Shown piece after piece: positions 8,005-16,953 of a DNA stretch of 64,000 nt (position 1 is its first letter; every line of letters begins with the position of its first letter). A program made the position numbers and the translations under genes. Under the pieces are notes generated by a model that ran no database searches, had not been told where the DNA came from, and was given only the letters and a program-made list of their open reading frames with translations. The DNA comes from Bacillus tuaregi (GTDB lineage Bacteria > Bacillota > Bacilli > Bacillales > Cytobacillaceae), in NCBI RefSeq assembly GCF_900104575.1, contig NZ_LT629730.1, positions 124,001 to 188,000 on the forward strand, in the 5' to 3' direction.

Positions 8005-8607
8005 ATGAGCATGTCGATGCCAAATATCCCCAATATTACACCTTTAATCTCTTTAAATCGTTGTGACACCATTAATCTGCTTTTATCCTCAATCGCGTTA
8101 GAGGAGATGGGGTTGTCTCATCTATTAAATGCAGAAGGAGAAAAACTGCAGAAATTTATCCAAACCTCGCCTAAAGGATTGAATGACTATTTACAGATGA
8201 ACGAAAGTGTCAATAAAACACTGCGCACGGTGGTGAAATCACAAATCTTATTGGAAATGAAGCTTGAGGATGTAGTGGAGTTAACTAAATGTACATCCTG
8301 TGATGAGAATTGTCGTTGTCACGGTCACCATGATTGTGAAGAAAACAATGCTGATGACGGATGTAATGATTGTGAAGAAAACAATGCTGATGACGGATGT
8401 AATGATTGTGAAGAAAACAATGCTGATGACGGATGTAATGATTGTGAAGAAAACAATGCTGATGACGGATGTAATGATTGTGAAGAAAACAATTTTGACG
8501 ACGACTGCAATGATTGTAAAGAAAACAATGCTGATGACGAATGTGTTTATTGTAAAAAAAACAAGGCAGCAGACCGCTGCAATTATTGTGATGAAGAACT
8601 ATTCTGA
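8005..8607 (+). CDS. Spore-surface-type protein with Cys/Asp/Glu-rich 12-residue repeats
   Basis: The likely start is ATG 8005 (MSMSMPNIPNITP), giving 200 residues; the open frame extends upstream to a TTG at 7951 without an RBS. Residues 1-95 are the same leader domain as in the BclB-like protein ([19 protein letters not shown]). The C-terminal half is a CHGHHDC segment followed by eight units of DCEENNADDGCN: four identical, three diverged, one partial. Each unit carries two cysteines about eight residues apart, so the tail could form a disulfide network or bind metal ions. Its location next to the collagen-like protein and the shared leader suggest an exosporium or coat protein. I know of no named family for the tail. 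Confidence 0.8.
   Translation: MSMSMPNIPNITPLISLNRCDTINLLLSSIALEEMGLSHLLNAEGEKLQKFIQTSPKGLNDYLQMNESVNKTLRTVVKSQILLEMKLEDVVELTKCTSCDENCRCHGHHDCEENNADDGCNDCEENNADDGCNDCEENNADDGCNDCEENNADDGCNDCEENNFDDDCNDCKENNADDECVYCKKNKAADRCNYCDEELF
8332..8601 (+). repeat. 36-bp in-frame tandem repeat
   Basis: Units start at 8332, 8368, 8404, 8440 (identical), then 8476, 8512, 8548 (diverged) and a partial unit at 8584. The period of 36 keeps the reading frame (12 residues). Confidence 0.95.
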
Positions 8608-8742
8608 TAAACCATACATGTATTTATACATGACGAAAAAATAACACTAAATGAGTTTCTGTCAGTCATTCTCGCCGGGTCCTGCTGCAGGGGTATTTCA
8701 TTTTTTTACAGGTGCAATATTGCGAAAGGAAATTTTCCAGAG

Positions 8743-9234
8743 ATGAGAGTGAATCATAGAGAAGATCAGAAAAGGAAAGAACAGGAATTTATCCATTTTA
8801 CCTATTCCTTTATCGTATTTTTACTTCAGTTATTTCAGCTTCTGGATGCCCACGAACCGCTTTCACGGAAAATGAGAATACAAATGGAACACAATATCAT
8901 GACCTCTATATCGATTTTATGGAAAGTACATGTATCGATTTTTTCAAAAAAAAGGTTGTATATTCAAATAGACCGCACTTTGCGGAAACGGGAAAGCTTT
9001 TATTTCAATTACGAGCAGTCAAAGGAGCTTCAGCCGTTCTTTTTACAGTTAAAAAATGTGGTGGGAAACTATTCGTTTCTGCTTGAAACGGATCAAATTC
9101 AGTGTCAAAGCATGCTAGAGCAGATTTCTCAATATTATGATTTCCGTTCTTCCTCCAGTCCGATTAGTGTAGAACCAGAACACTCTGCCCCTCCATGGCT
9201 GGCTAAGTCATTGTATTTCAACCCCCGACAGTAA
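8743..9234 (+). CDS. Hypothetical protein upstream of a glycosyltransferase
   Basis: The protein has 163 residues. Its ATG is preceded by AAAGGAAATTTTCC. No recognised domain, signal peptide or transmembrane helix is evident; a hydrophobic stretch (YSFIVFLLQLFQLLDA) near residue 22 looks amphipathic. The C-terminus is Ser/Pro-rich. It ends 12 bp before the GT2 gene and is probably translated from the same mRNA, so a role in modifying or assembling the neighbouring spore-surface proteins is possible but unproven. Confidence 0.6.
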   Translation: MRVNHREDQKRKEQEFIHFTYSFIVFLLQLFQLLDAHEPLSRKMRIQMEHNIMTSISILWKVHVSIFSKKRLYIQIDRTLRKRESFYFNYEQSKELQPFFLQLKNVVGNYSFLLETDQIQCQSMLEQISQYYDFRSSSSPISVEPEHSAPPWLAKSLYFNPRQ

Positions 9235-9246
9235 GGAAGTGATTCA

Positions 9247-10323
9247 ATGAGTGTTTTTCCGACGATTACCCTTTGTATGATTGTGAAGGATGAAGCACAC
9301 TGTATCCAGACATGCTTAGAAAGCGTGAAAGAGCTAGTTGATGAGATGATCATCGTTGACACGGGTTCAACAGATGCAACGATTTCTTTATGTGAAGCTA
9401 GCGGGGCAAAGGTCTTTGCTTATGAATGGAAGAATGATTTCGCGGCCGCACGAAATTATGGTTTATCCTTTGCGTCAGGTGATTGGATTTTATGGTTGGA
9501 CGCTGATGAAGAAATGGACGCAGAGGGAATAGATAAGCTCCCAACATTATTAGCGAATACAACTGCCGATTTTCTGTCTTTGCCTGTCATGAATTATTAT
9601 GGAGAATCATTCGATCGACAGCATGCCTATTTACTGTATCAGCCCCGGTTGTTTCGTCATCATCAACAGATAAGGTTTCAGCAGCCGATTCATGAAACGC
9701 CCCATTTACCAGGTGATGTATCAGAGGATAGGCTTGCGAATATTCCCGTTGTGATTCATCATTACGGCTATTTAGATGAATTCGTGAAAGTGAAGCAAAA
9801 GGGCCAACGAAATATTCAGATTCTGGAGGAAAGTGTAGCAACCGCTGACCATAGTCCGTGGATGGAATATCATTTAGCTAGTGAATATTATCGGCTGAAA
9901 AATTATGAACAAGCCTTCCAGTATGTCAATCAATCAATCGTTCTTTTTTTACAGCAAAAGCAGCTGCCACCTTCGTTTCTCTATAAACTAAAATATGCGA
10001 TACTCATTGAAACCAATAGTCTTGAGGGGGCATGGCCGAGTATTGAAAAGGCCATTCTACTTTATCCGGATTATGTCGATTTGTATTTTTATAAAGGGTA
10101 TATACTATACGAATTGAAGCGCTTTTCAGAAGCGTTGCAGGCCTTTCATAAATGTCTGGAATTAGGTGACCATCATACAAAATATCTTATTTTACAGGGA
10201 GTGGGAAGCTTCAAGGCCTGGCATTATAAGGGATTATGTCTCGAGCGCTTGGGGAAAATGGCGGAAGCGCAAGAGGCGTTTCAATATGAAAAACAAGCAA
10301 GAGAGGAAGCGAACAAAAAGTAA
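9247..10323 (+). CDS. Family 2 glycosyltransferase with C-terminal TPR repeats
   Basis: The 358-residue protein starts at ATG behind AAGGAAGTGA. The N-terminal GT-A domain has CMIVKDE, IIVDTGSTDAT, the acceptor-loop FAAARNYGLSFASGDWILWLDADEE (DAD is the metal/nucleotide-sugar binding motif) and HHYGYL near residue 180. Residues about 195-355 are TPR-like helices (YHLASEYYRLKNYEQAFQYV, YKGYILYELKRFSEALQAF). This architecture is typical of Firmicutes enzymes that glycosylate proteins or peptides. Flanked by two genes with the spore-leader domain, it is a good candidate to glycosylate the spore-surface proteins. Cytoplasmic, no membrane helices. Confidence 0.85.
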   Translation: MSVFPTITLCMIVKDEAHCIQTCLESVKELVDEMIIVDTGSTDATISLCEASGAKVFAYEWKNDFAAARNYGLSFASGDWILWLDADEEMDAEGIDKLPTLLANTTADFLSLPVMNYYGESFDRQHAYLLYQPRLFRHHQQIRFQQPIHETPHLPGDVSEDRLANIPVVIHHYGYLDEFVKVKQKGQRNIQILEESVATADHSPWMEYHLASEYYRLKNYEQAFQYVNQSIVLFLQQKQLPPSFLYKLKYAILIETNSLEGAWPSIEKAILLYPDYVDLYFYKGYILYELKRFSEALQAFHKCLELGDHHTKYLILQGVGSFKAWHYKGLCLERLGKMAEAQEAFQYEKQAREEANKK

Positions 10324-10437
10324 GGGATTTAACTAACCGTTGGTGAGCTGCTTGAATAGACTGTTAAGAGAAGAACCGATGAAATGGGTTAAATGATTGA
10401 GGGTTCTAATACAGAAAGAAAGAGTGAGTGAGGTTAT

Positions 10438-10731
10438 ATGTCCCAAGCGAATATCCCTAATATTACACCGGAGATATCGATTAATCGAGAAGATGTGGTC
10501 AACCTGCTTTTAGCGTCCATCGCCCTGGAGGAACTTGGGCTTGCGCATCTTGTGAATGCAGAAGCGGAAAAAATTCAATATGCTCTTGGTACCTTGCCAG
10601 GGTTATCTCCAGCCGCCACCCTACAAGACCTTCTACAGGTAAACGAAAGCGTCCAAGATATGCTAGACCTAGTCATAAAAAAAGAACTGCTATTAGATAA
10701 TAAATTAAGACAAATTATGAATTCCATTTAA
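10438..10731 (+). CDS. Stand-alone spore-surface leader-domain protein
   Basis: The 97-residue protein consists only of the leader domain shared with the BclB-like and Cys-rich proteins ([41 protein letters not shown]). It is about 75 percent identical by eye to residues 1-95 of the collagen protein and contains no cysteine or collagen repeat. It may assemble with the larger paralogues through this domain, acting as a cap or scaffold. The start follows GAGTGAGGTTAT. A type B repeat begins 10 bp after the stop. Confidence 0.8.
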   Translation: MSQANIPNITPEISINREDVVNLLLASIALEELGLAHLVNAEAEKIQYALGTLPGLSPAATLQDLLQVNESVQDMLDLVIKKELLLDNKLRQIMNSI

Positions 10732-10741
10732 GATAAGAGAA

Positions 10742-10779
10742 GTGACAGGCACGCCCCGAGATTTGTTGGTATTTGTCGT
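10742..10779 (+). repeat. Interspersed repeat, type B
   Basis: GTGACAGGCAC then GCCCCGAG and a tail with TTTGTTGG and TTTGTCG. It lies 10 bp after the leader-domain gene stop, in the same orientation. The GCCCCGA variant recurs at 29813. Confidence 0.85.
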
Positions 10780-10816
10780 TTTATAATATTTTTTATGGCT
10801 CCACCGAATCAAATAA

Positions 10817-10845
10817 AAATGCAGGGACAAATCGTCCCTGCATTT
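10817..10845. terminator. Bidirectional terminator between convergent genes
   Basis: AAATGCAGGGAC (10817-10828) and GTCCCTGCATTT (10834-10845) form a perfect 12-bp stem. Placed between convergent transcription units, it serves tcyP on the minus strand. Confidence 0.75.
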
Positions 10846-10887
10846 CCATTCTGCCACATAGAGCATTACTGCATCCCTTTACTCCAT

Positions 10888-12273
10888 TTATGATGCTTCA
10901 GAGATTTCTGGTTGCTGGTATACTTTTCCTTCGAAGTCACCTGTGATTTTACTTGTTAGGATTCCAGTTGTCATACTGCCGCTAACGTTTAGGGCTGTAC
11001 GGCCCATGTCGATTAAGGGTTCAACTGAGATTAATAGACCGACGATGGCAACGGGTAGGTCCATGACAGATAGCACGATTAAGGAAGCGAACGTTGCGCC
11101 GCCGCCGACACCGGCAACACCGAATGAACTAATCATCACGACGACAATTAGTGTAAGGATAAAAGAAATACTTGTCGGGTCAATCCCTGCCGCTGGTGCT
11201 GCCATGACGGCAAGCATGGCTGGGTAAATTCCGGCACAGCCGTTTTGACCGATCGAAAGACTGAAAGGACCCGCAAAGTTGGCAATCCCTTCTGATACAC
11301 CGAAATCATTGACCTGAGTTTTTATATTTAATGGCAATGCTCCCGCGCTTGAGCGTGACGTAAAGGCAAACGTCAAGGTTGGTAATCCTTTTTTAAGATA
11401 AAGACCCGGGTTTAATTTTGCCAGCATTAATAATAGTAAATGGACAACGAACATGAGAATCAAGGCGACATAGGAAGCCACCACGAACTTCCCTAAGCTG
11501 ACGACCGCTTCATAATTGCTCGTTGCGGCCACTTTTGTAATTAACGCCATAATTCCGTACGGAGTTAGACGAAGAACGAGTGTCACGACCCTCATGATAA
11601 TCGCATAAAGAGAGTTGACGATTTTGGCAAAAAGCTCTGCCTCTGCCGGCTGCTTGCGCTTAATGCCGATGAAAGCAACACCGATGAATGCCGCGAAGAT
11701 GACCACAGCAATCGTCGAAGTTGGACGGGCACCTGTTAGATCAGCAAACGGATTGCTCGGAATCATCTCAAGAAGCTGCTGCGGGATGGTCAGGTTTGCA
11801 GCCGTATCCACTCTGTCCACAAGCTCTGCATTACGAGCTGCCTCGGCTTCCCCCTCTGTTAACTCAAATTTATCCAAGCCGAATCCAAGTGTTGAGCCGA
11901 TTCCAATGACTGCCGAAATCCCCGTTGTTGCCAGAAGGATTCCGATAACAAGGAAACTGATTTTCCCAAGGTTTTTAGTCACTTTTAATTTCGTAAAAGC
12001 TCCCACAATTGAAATAAAGACGAGCGGCATAACCACCATTTGCAACAGCTTCACATAGCCGCTACCGACAATATTCAACCAACTAATTGTCTCAGATGTA
12101 ACAGTCGACTCCATTCCATAGATTAGGTGAAGGATATAGCCGAATACAATTCCTAAGCCCAAACCAGTGAATACACGCTTTGAAAAAGAGACATGCTTTT
12201 TTTGCATCTTAAACAAAGCAAAGGTTAATAGTAAAAAAATAGCAATATTAATGATAATAAGTACTGAATCCAT
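10888..12273 (-). CDS. tcyP: L-cystine symporter TcyP (dicarboxylate/amino acid:cation symporter family)
   Basis: The 461-residue protein starts at ATG 12273 behind GGAGGACAAAAGTA; a longer open frame to 12327 lacks an RBS. It has the DAACS fold with about eight helices, the serine-rich re-entrant loop FAFTSRSSAGALPLNI (hairpin 1) and the helix-7/hairpin-2 region AGVGGGATFASLIVLS with the conserved DMGRTALNVSGS near the C-terminus. It is closely similar to B. subtilis TcyP, a sodium/proton-coupled cystine importer. No sulfur metabolism genes adjoin it. It is monocistronic with a shared terminator. Confidence 0.9.
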   Translation of the reverse strand: MDSVLIIINIAIFLLLTFALFKMQKKHVSFSKRVFTGLGLGIVFGYILHLIYGMESTVTSETISWLNIVGSGYVKLLQMVVMPLVFISIVGAFTKLKVTKNLGKISFLVIGILLATTGISAVIGIGSTLGFGLDKFELTEGEAEAARNAELVDRVDTAANLTIPQQLLEMIPSNPFADLTGARPTSTIAVVIFAAFIGVAFIGIKRKQPAEAELFAKIVNSLYAIIMRVVTLVLRLTPYGIMALITKVAATSNYEAVVSLGKFVVASYVALILMFVVHLLLLMLAKLNPGLYLKKGLPTLTFAFTSRSSAGALPLNIKTQVNDFGVSEGIANFAGPFSLSIGQNGCAGIYPAMLAVMAAPAAGIDPTSISFILTLIVVVMISSFGVAGVGGGATFASLIVLSVMDLPVAIVGLLISVEPLIDMGRTALNVSGSMTTGILTSKITGDFEGKVYQQPEISEAS

Positions 12274-12584
12274 TACTTTTGTCCTCCAATTATAGTAGTA
12301 AGCACGATTAAAAGAGTACATAACCAATTCCGACTTGTCAAGTAAGGATTAAAAAGTAAGTATATTGAAATAATAAATGGATAATGGTTTGTGTCATAAA
12401 AATGGGAAAAGGAAACAAATAGTTTGATGCTCAGGTTTTATTGATAAGAAGGACCAGAGGGAGAGGTTTTTTTGAAGAGAATACAAATTAAACGATACCT
12501 GTCTAAAATAACAATTTATTATTCATACTAAATAAAGTATAGTCAAAAAGAATAGAACAATTATTTCATTAAGGTTGTGTCAAT

Positions 12585-13292
12585 ATGCGTATTAATAAAT
12601 ATATTAGTGAGTCTGGAAAAGCATCTAGGCGGGGTGTGGATAAGTTAATTGTCGATGGAAGAGTTACGATAAATGGCAAACGTGCAACATTAGGCTGTCA
12701 AGTTGAGCCGGGAGATGACGTTCGGGTCAATGGGGAATCCATCCGAGTGGCGAGGAATCATGTTTATATTGCCTTAAATAAACCTGTCGGCATTACTAGT
12801 ACAACAGAAAAAGGTGTAAAGGGAAATATTGTTGATTTGGTCAATCATCCCTTAAGAATCTTTAATATTGGGCGCCTGGATAAGGATTCAGAGGGCTTAA
12901 TACTTCTTACGAACGATGGTGACATTGTTAACGAAATCCTGCGTTCTGAAAATAAGCATGAAAAGGAATATATTGTTTCAGTAGACAAACCAATTACACC
13001 TGACTTTTTGAAGAGGATGTCTGAGGGCGTCAAAATCCTAGGTACCAAAACACTTCCTTGTGAGGTAGTTCAATTATCAAAATTTGATTTTCAAATCATT
13101 TTAACCCAGGGGCTAAATCGTCAAATTCGCCGTATGTGCGCTGAATTAGGGTACGAAGTATATCGATTGCAAAGAACCCGAATCATGAATATTCATTTAG
13201 GCAATCTTCCACCTGGACAATGGAGAGACTTATCCAAGAAAGAGCGAACACAATTATTTAGAGAATTAAACTATGAGCCAAAAGAATGGTAA
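12585..13292 (+). CDS. rluF: 23S rRNA pseudouridine synthase RluF-type
   Basis: The protein has 235 residues. Residues 1-60 are an S4 RNA-binding domain ([22 protein letters not shown]). Residues 63-235 are an RsuA/RluB/E/F-type catalytic domain with the catalytic aspartate in [18 protein letters not shown] and the C-terminal [13 protein letters not shown] motif. RluF isomerises U2604 (E. coli numbering) of 23S rRNA and, in E. coli, a tRNA-Tyr position; the Bacillus substrate is inferred from family. It appears monocistronic. A type B repeat starts 3 bp after the stop. Confidence 0.88.
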   Translation: MRINKYISESGKASRRGVDKLIVDGRVTINGKRATLGCQVEPGDDVRVNGESIRVARNHVYIALNKPVGITSTTEKGVKGNIVDLVNHPLRIFNIGRLDKDSEGLILLTNDGDIVNEILRSENKHEKEYIVSVDKPITPDFLKRMSEGVKILGTKTLPCEVVQLSKFDFQIILTQGLNRQIRRMCAELGYEVYRLQRTRIMNIHLGNLPPGQWRDLSKKERTQLFRELNYEPKEW

Positions 13293-13295
13293 TTG

Positions 13296-13333
13296 GTGCC
13301 TGTCACCACCCGAAGTTTGTCGGTTTTTGTAGA
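13296..13333 (+). repeat. Interspersed repeat, type B, head inverted
   Basis: GTGCCTGTCAC, CACCCGAA, then GTTTGTCGGTTTTTGTAGA. It is 3 bp after the rluF stop, in the same orientation. Confidence 0.85.
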
Positions 13334-13471
13334 TTTTTCTTTGTATTCCTATGTTATGTGTGATAAAAATCATAGGAATAATAGCAGCATTTAACCTACA
13401 ATTATTAATTGTGATAAGGTTATAAAAACTATGAACTATGTTCGGAAGGTTACCAATTAGTAGGTTTCAAT

Positions 13472-13513
13472 AAGAATAGGCTATTTTATGAAAATGAAAT
13501 AGCCTATTCTTGT
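13472..13513. terminator. Rho-independent terminator-like hairpin
   Basis: A 15-bp stem, AAGAATAGGCTATTT (13472-13486) with AAATAGCCTATTCTT (13497-13511). It separates rluF from the next unit. No U-tract of length follows, so its efficiency is uncertain. Confidence 0.6.
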
Positions 13514-13589
13514 TGGCTTTTAAGATTTTTCCATCACTACCTATCATCATAAACACGTAAACTATTAACACATTGAAAGGAGCATTTTT

Positions 13590-13934
13590 GTGGAAGTGTT
13601 AAAAATAGATCGGCGTTTACAGCTGCTAAAGAAACAGTTTCAACTAGATGCATATCATATTTTTCAAACCGAAACGTATCAATCGCTTCATCGAATTTTA
13701 AATTATGTATATCTAAATACTGATATTGTCTATATTCAATTTATCGATGAAGAAATACTCTATGGTTATATGAACTATCATAGAAAGAATCATTTTATAG
13801 AGATTAGTTTTTCACAGGTGATGAAGGATATTAAAAATTATCTTTCATTCCTCGAAAATGATAAGCAAATGAAACAATGTATACCTAAGGTTGATTTGTC
13901 TTTAAGAAATCATCCTCTATGGACTGAATTGTAA
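13590..13934 (+). CDS. Hypothetical protein, 114 residues
   Basis: GTG start behind GAAAGGAGCATTTTT. The protein is soluble and Tyr/Ile/Leu-rich (YQSLHRILNYVYLNTDIVYIQFIDEEILYGYMNYH is broken into beta-like segments) with no family I recognise. It ends 55 bp before the chemoreceptor gene and may share its transcript. No signal peptide or membrane helix is seen. Function unknown. Confidence 0.6.
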   Translation: MEVLKIDRRLQLLKKQFQLDAYHIFQTETYQSLHRILNYVYLNTDIVYIQFIDEEILYGYMNYHRKNHFIEISFSQVMKDIKNYLSFLENDKQMKQCIPKVDLSLRNHPLWTEL

Positions 13935-13989
13935 ATGAAAGCGGAATCAATAATGGAAGAAAAATTTTACAAAAAAAGAGGTTAGTCCT

Positions 13990-15981
13990 GTGAAAAAATT
14001 CCTTAGAAGTGGAAGCAGTATTAGATTCAGTCACATTAGAACAAAATTAATATCAGCCTTTGCCCTCATCTTAATCATTCCGATTGTGATTGTGGGTGCT
14101 TTATCTTTTTTAACAGCTAAAAATACAGTGGAGCAGGAAATGCTAGCTGGTATTAATCAAAATTTAAACCTGTTAAATTCATCGATTAACAATGAAATAG
14201 AATCAAAAATTCAAAACGTGGATTATTATGCTCAAACGATTCCGTCTGATTTGATGGATGAGAATAATGTAACAGAATTACGGAAACAGTTTGATCAATA
14301 TGTTAAACACCATCCTGAGATCGCAACGATTTATGTCGCAACAGATGAAGGAGTATTTATCCAAGAGCCTAATGTGGAGGTAAGTGCTGATTTCGATGCG
14401 AGAGAGCGTGCCTGGTATAAGGAGGCTAAGGAAAAGAACGGGGAAGCCGTGATTTCGGACCCTTATGTATCCGTCAGCACCGACAGCATGGTGTTGGCTA
14501 TTTCACAAACAACGAAGGACGGTAAAGGGGTAATGGCCGTCGATATTGATTTAGCCTATCTGCAAAAACTAACCAATCAAGTGAAGGTAGGCGATGGGGG
14601 TTATGCATTTCTTTTAGATGAAAATAAAACATACATCGCACACCCGCTGAACGAAGCAGGAAGTGAAGCGAGCTTAGATTTTTATAATAAAATGTATGAA
14701 CAGAATCAAGGTGAATTCACCTACGAATACAAAGGTGAACAAAGGATTATGAATTTCATCACCAATGATTTAACAGGGTGGAAATTAGCGGGGAACCTTG
14801 TCACTGCTGAGATTAGTTCCCATACTGCAACCATACTAAAAACTACGATTATTGTTATGCTGCTTTCTGTTTTCATTGGATCCATAGCTGTCTTCTTTAT
14901 TATTAAATCGATTATTACGCCTCTTAATAAAATTAAGGAAAAAGCGATTACAATTAGTCAGGGTGATTTAACCGAGCCGATTGAAATCAAAACGAACGAT
15001 GAGATTGGGCAGCTGGGAAGGGCCTTCAATGAAATGCAGGATAGTCTTCGAAATCTTGTTCAAAGACTAGAAAATAGCGCTAAGCAGGTGACGGATGCTT
15101 CTGAGGAATTGTCGGCGAATGCTGAACAGACAAGCTTAGCCACCGAACAGGTGACCTTGGCGATTCAGGAGATAGCAAGCAGTGCTGAAACACAAACACA
15201 TAAAGTAGAGGAAAATGCTCATTCCTTGGAAAGAGTGACAGCGGGTGTGTCCCAGATTGCCAAAAGCTCTACCAAGGTATCAGCGCTTTCTCATCACGCC
15301 ATGCAGTATGCAGAGGATGGCGGTCAAGCGGTGCAGAATACCGTAGCACAAATGCAATCGATCTATGATTCTGTTACGGAATCGAATCAAGTAATCAAAT
15401 TATTAAATGAGCGTTCAAAGGAAGTCAATTCCATCTTGTCTGTCATTACCAATATTGCCGACCAAACGAATCTATTAGCTTTAAATGCTGCGATTGAAGC
15501 AGCTCGTGCAGGGGAACATGGCAAAGGCTTTTCCGTCGTGGCTGAAGAGGTACGAAAACTAGCTGAGCAATCACAGCAGTCAGCGAAGGAAATCTATGAG
15601 ATTATCGACAGAATTCAAATTGATACAGGCAACTCTGTCACCATCATGGCTCGTGTTATGGAGGATGTTCAGAATGGGGTAAAGGTTTCCAATGATGCCA
15701 TCGATAAATTTAATAATATCATTCAGTCGACAAAAGAGATGACACCGCAAATGGGGGAAGTGTCTGCTGCAGCGCAACAAATGATAGCAGCAATCCAAGA
15801 GGTGACCGAATCCTCCAATGAATTAGCGGCCATTGCTCAAGAAAATGCAGCCACATCAGAAGAGGTTGCGGCTTCAACCGAAGAACAGCTGGCTTCAATG
15901 GAGGAAATCTCCAGCTCCTCTAAGTATCTTTCAAGCATGGCAGAGGAATTAAATGGGCTGGTTTCTCAGTTTAAATACTGA
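13990..15981 (+). CDS. Methyl-accepting chemotaxis protein with dCache sensor
   Basis: The 663-residue transmembrane chemoreceptor resembles B. subtilis McpA/McpB/TlpA in length and layout; GTG start. Residues about 20-43 form TM1; 45-275 an extracellular dCache_1 sensor ([22 protein letters not shown] is the typical Cache motif); about 283-305 TM2 ([19 protein letters not shown]); 305-357 HAMP; then the cytoplasmic signalling helix with the hairpin tip [20 protein letters not shown]. Cache receptors bind amino acids or organic acids; the ligand is unknown. It signals to CheA/CheW. The stop is directly followed by a type A repeat. Confidence 0.92.
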   Translation: MKKFLRSGSSIRFSHIRTKLISAFALILIIPIVIVGALSFLTAKNTVEQEMLAGINQNLNLLNSSINNEIESKIQNVDYYAQTIPSDLMDENNVTELRKQFDQYVKHHPEIATIYVATDEGVFIQEPNVEVSADFDARERAWYKEAKEKNGEAVISDPYVSVSTDSMVLAISQTTKDGKGVMAVDIDLAYLQKLTNQVKVGDGGYAFLLDENKTYIAHPLNEAGSEASLDFYNKMYEQNQGEFTYEYKGEQRIMNFITNDLTGWKLAGNLVTAEISSHTATILKTTIIVMLLSVFIGSIAVFFIIKSIITPLNKIKEKAITISQGDLTEPIEIKTNDEIGQLGRAFNEMQDSLRNLVQRLENSAKQVTDASEELSANAEQTSLATEQVTLAIQEIASSAETQTHKVEENAHSLERVTAGVSQIAKSSTKVSALSHHAMQYAEDGGQAVQNTVAQMQSIYDSVTESNQVIKLLNERSKEVNSILSVITNIADQTNLLALNAAIEAARAGEHGKGFSVVAEEVRKLAEQSQQSAKEIYEIIDRIQIDTGNSVTIMARVMEDVQNGVKVSNDAIDKFNNIIQSTKEMTPQMGEVSAAAQQMIAAIQEVTESSNELAAIAQENAATSEEVAASTEEQLASMEEISSSSKYLSSMAEELNGLVSQFKY

Positions 15982-16026
15982 GTGACAGGCACCCCCCGAA
16001 AAATCTTGTTTCACAGATTGTTTCAC
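15982..16026 (+). repeat. Interspersed repeat, type A
   Basis: The head variant CCCCCGAA is followed by the type A tail with two TGTTTCAC words. It starts at the first base after the chemoreceptor stop codon, in the same orientation. Confidence 0.92.
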
Positions 16027-16069
16027 ACGGGTTATTTATTAACTTAAATGAATCTACGGTGAGACAAAA

Positions 16070-16125
16070 AATGTACCCTATAGGTAGAATTGTTTAGGTG
16101 TCTACTCTAGAGGGTACATTTTTTT
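16070..16125 (+). terminator. Branched rho-independent terminator
   Basis: ATGTACCCT (16071-16079) pairs with AGGGTACAT (16111-16119), then seven T. An inner GTAGA/TCTAC pair closes the loop. It serves the chemoreceptor transcript. Confidence 0.8.
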
Positions 16126-16187
16126 AAAGGTAGTTTATCCGAGCGAGCTCAGGTAATCCGGACGCAAATTCGACGGGCGAATTTGAT
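16119..16187 (+). repeat. Structured repeat S, 3' part only
   Basis: Matches the 3' portion of the elements at 1054 and 50905 (TTTATC, GAGCGAGCTC, GGTAATCCGGACG, AAATTCG-N5-CGAATTT). It begins exactly in the U-tract of the preceding terminator. Confidence 0.7.
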
Positions 16188-16191
16188 TCTT

Positions 16192-16284
16192 TTATTTCCT
16201 TTTTCTTTTAAACAAATCAAAAGCTACGGCAATACAGATTATCATCGTTAAGATACTCCAAGCTGACCAGCCTCCAAAACTCAT
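16192..16284 (-). CDS. Possible 30-residue single-span membrane peptide
   Basis: ATG at 16284 encodes MSFGGWSAWSILTMIICI then AVAFDLFKRKRK. It is one clear transmembrane helix with a strongly basic C-terminal tail, a composition typical of real small membrane peptides. The upstream sequence GGATGATGGAATA is a weak RBS. It precedes nothing in the same orientation and overlaps no other gene. Family unknown; it could be a regulator or toxin-like peptide, but there is no antitoxin RNA signal that I can see. Confidence 0.4.
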   Translation of the reverse strand: MSFGGWSAWSILTMIICIAVAFDLFKRKRK

Positions 16285-16378
16285 TATTCCATCATCCAAT
16301 CTTTATATTTTTTAGGAACTCCCTCGTACTAAATTAATGTGCTTTCATCCCCGATTTTCCCCTCAATATTTGCTAATA

Positions 16379-16723
16379 TTATTCTAGTTTATCCAATCTA
16401 TTATTAATTTGCTGGATTCTTTTGTTGTTTATATAATCTATGAGTTTTAATAAGCCGAAGGATCCTGAAAACGACACAATCCATACAATAAATATTTCAA
16501 GTCCAAATATATATTCTTCACCATTTATGATTTGTAATATGGTTAAAACAATCGTAATGACGATACTGTTGATGAGGCTTGTAACGAGATGTTGCTTATT
16601 GGTTTTTTTACTGTCTTGCACATAATGATTTCCTTGAAAGGTATTTCGGAAAATAATATAAAAGGTTGTTCCGAAGAAGCCAAGAAATTCAATCATATAG
16701 TCTTCAAAAGGTGCCTCTAACAC
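16379..16723 (-). CDS. Hypothetical small membrane protein
   Basis: The protein has 114 residues from GTG 16723, or 105 from ATG 16696 (MIEFLGFFGTTFYIIF); neither has a strong RBS. There are three hydrophobic segments (FFGTTFYIIF, LINSIVITIVLTILQII, LEIFIVWIVSFSGSFGLL) and a charged coiled tail (NKRIQQINNRLDKLE). The layout of short helices with a coiled-coil tail recalls holin-like or stress membrane proteins, but no family is recognised. The type B repeat at 16744 lies 20 bp upstream of the GTG and may have disturbed the promoter region. Confidence 0.5.
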   Translation of the reverse strand: MLEAPFEDYMIEFLGFFGTTFYIIFRNTFQGNHYVQDSKKTNKQHLVTSLINSIVITIVLTILQIINGEEYIFGLEIFIVWIVSFSGSFGLLKLIDYINNKRIQQINNRLDKLE

Positions 16724-16743
16724 AAATTGTTTGATTAATTTCG

Positions 16744-16780
16744 GTGCCTGTCACCGCCCGAAGTTTGTCGAATAAGGGCA
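16744..16780 (+). repeat. Interspersed repeat, type B, head inverted
   Basis: GTGCCTGTCAC, CGCCCGAA, GTTTGTCGAATAAGGGCA. The tail extends like that of the copy at 20923 (AAT-R-AGGGCA-Y-ATC). No same-orientation gene ends here. Confidence 0.85.
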
Positions 16781-16953
16781 TATCTGTTGCCTAGTGCCGC
16801 TCGTTAAGTAGTCACACTTGTCTTGTTTTTTCGTTTGAATTAGTTTACAGTCTCGCCCCCTCTTGCAAGCGATGCTTGTCTTGCTCTAATATTATTTTAA
16901 GATAATAAAAAACGCGTGAATGAACCATCCCCGCGTTTGAGGGGGAAACCAAT

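Noticed and set aside
8332-8601. Possible CRISPR array
   Set aside because: Units are contiguous with no spacers, keep the reading frame with a 36-bp period, and encode a protein repeat.
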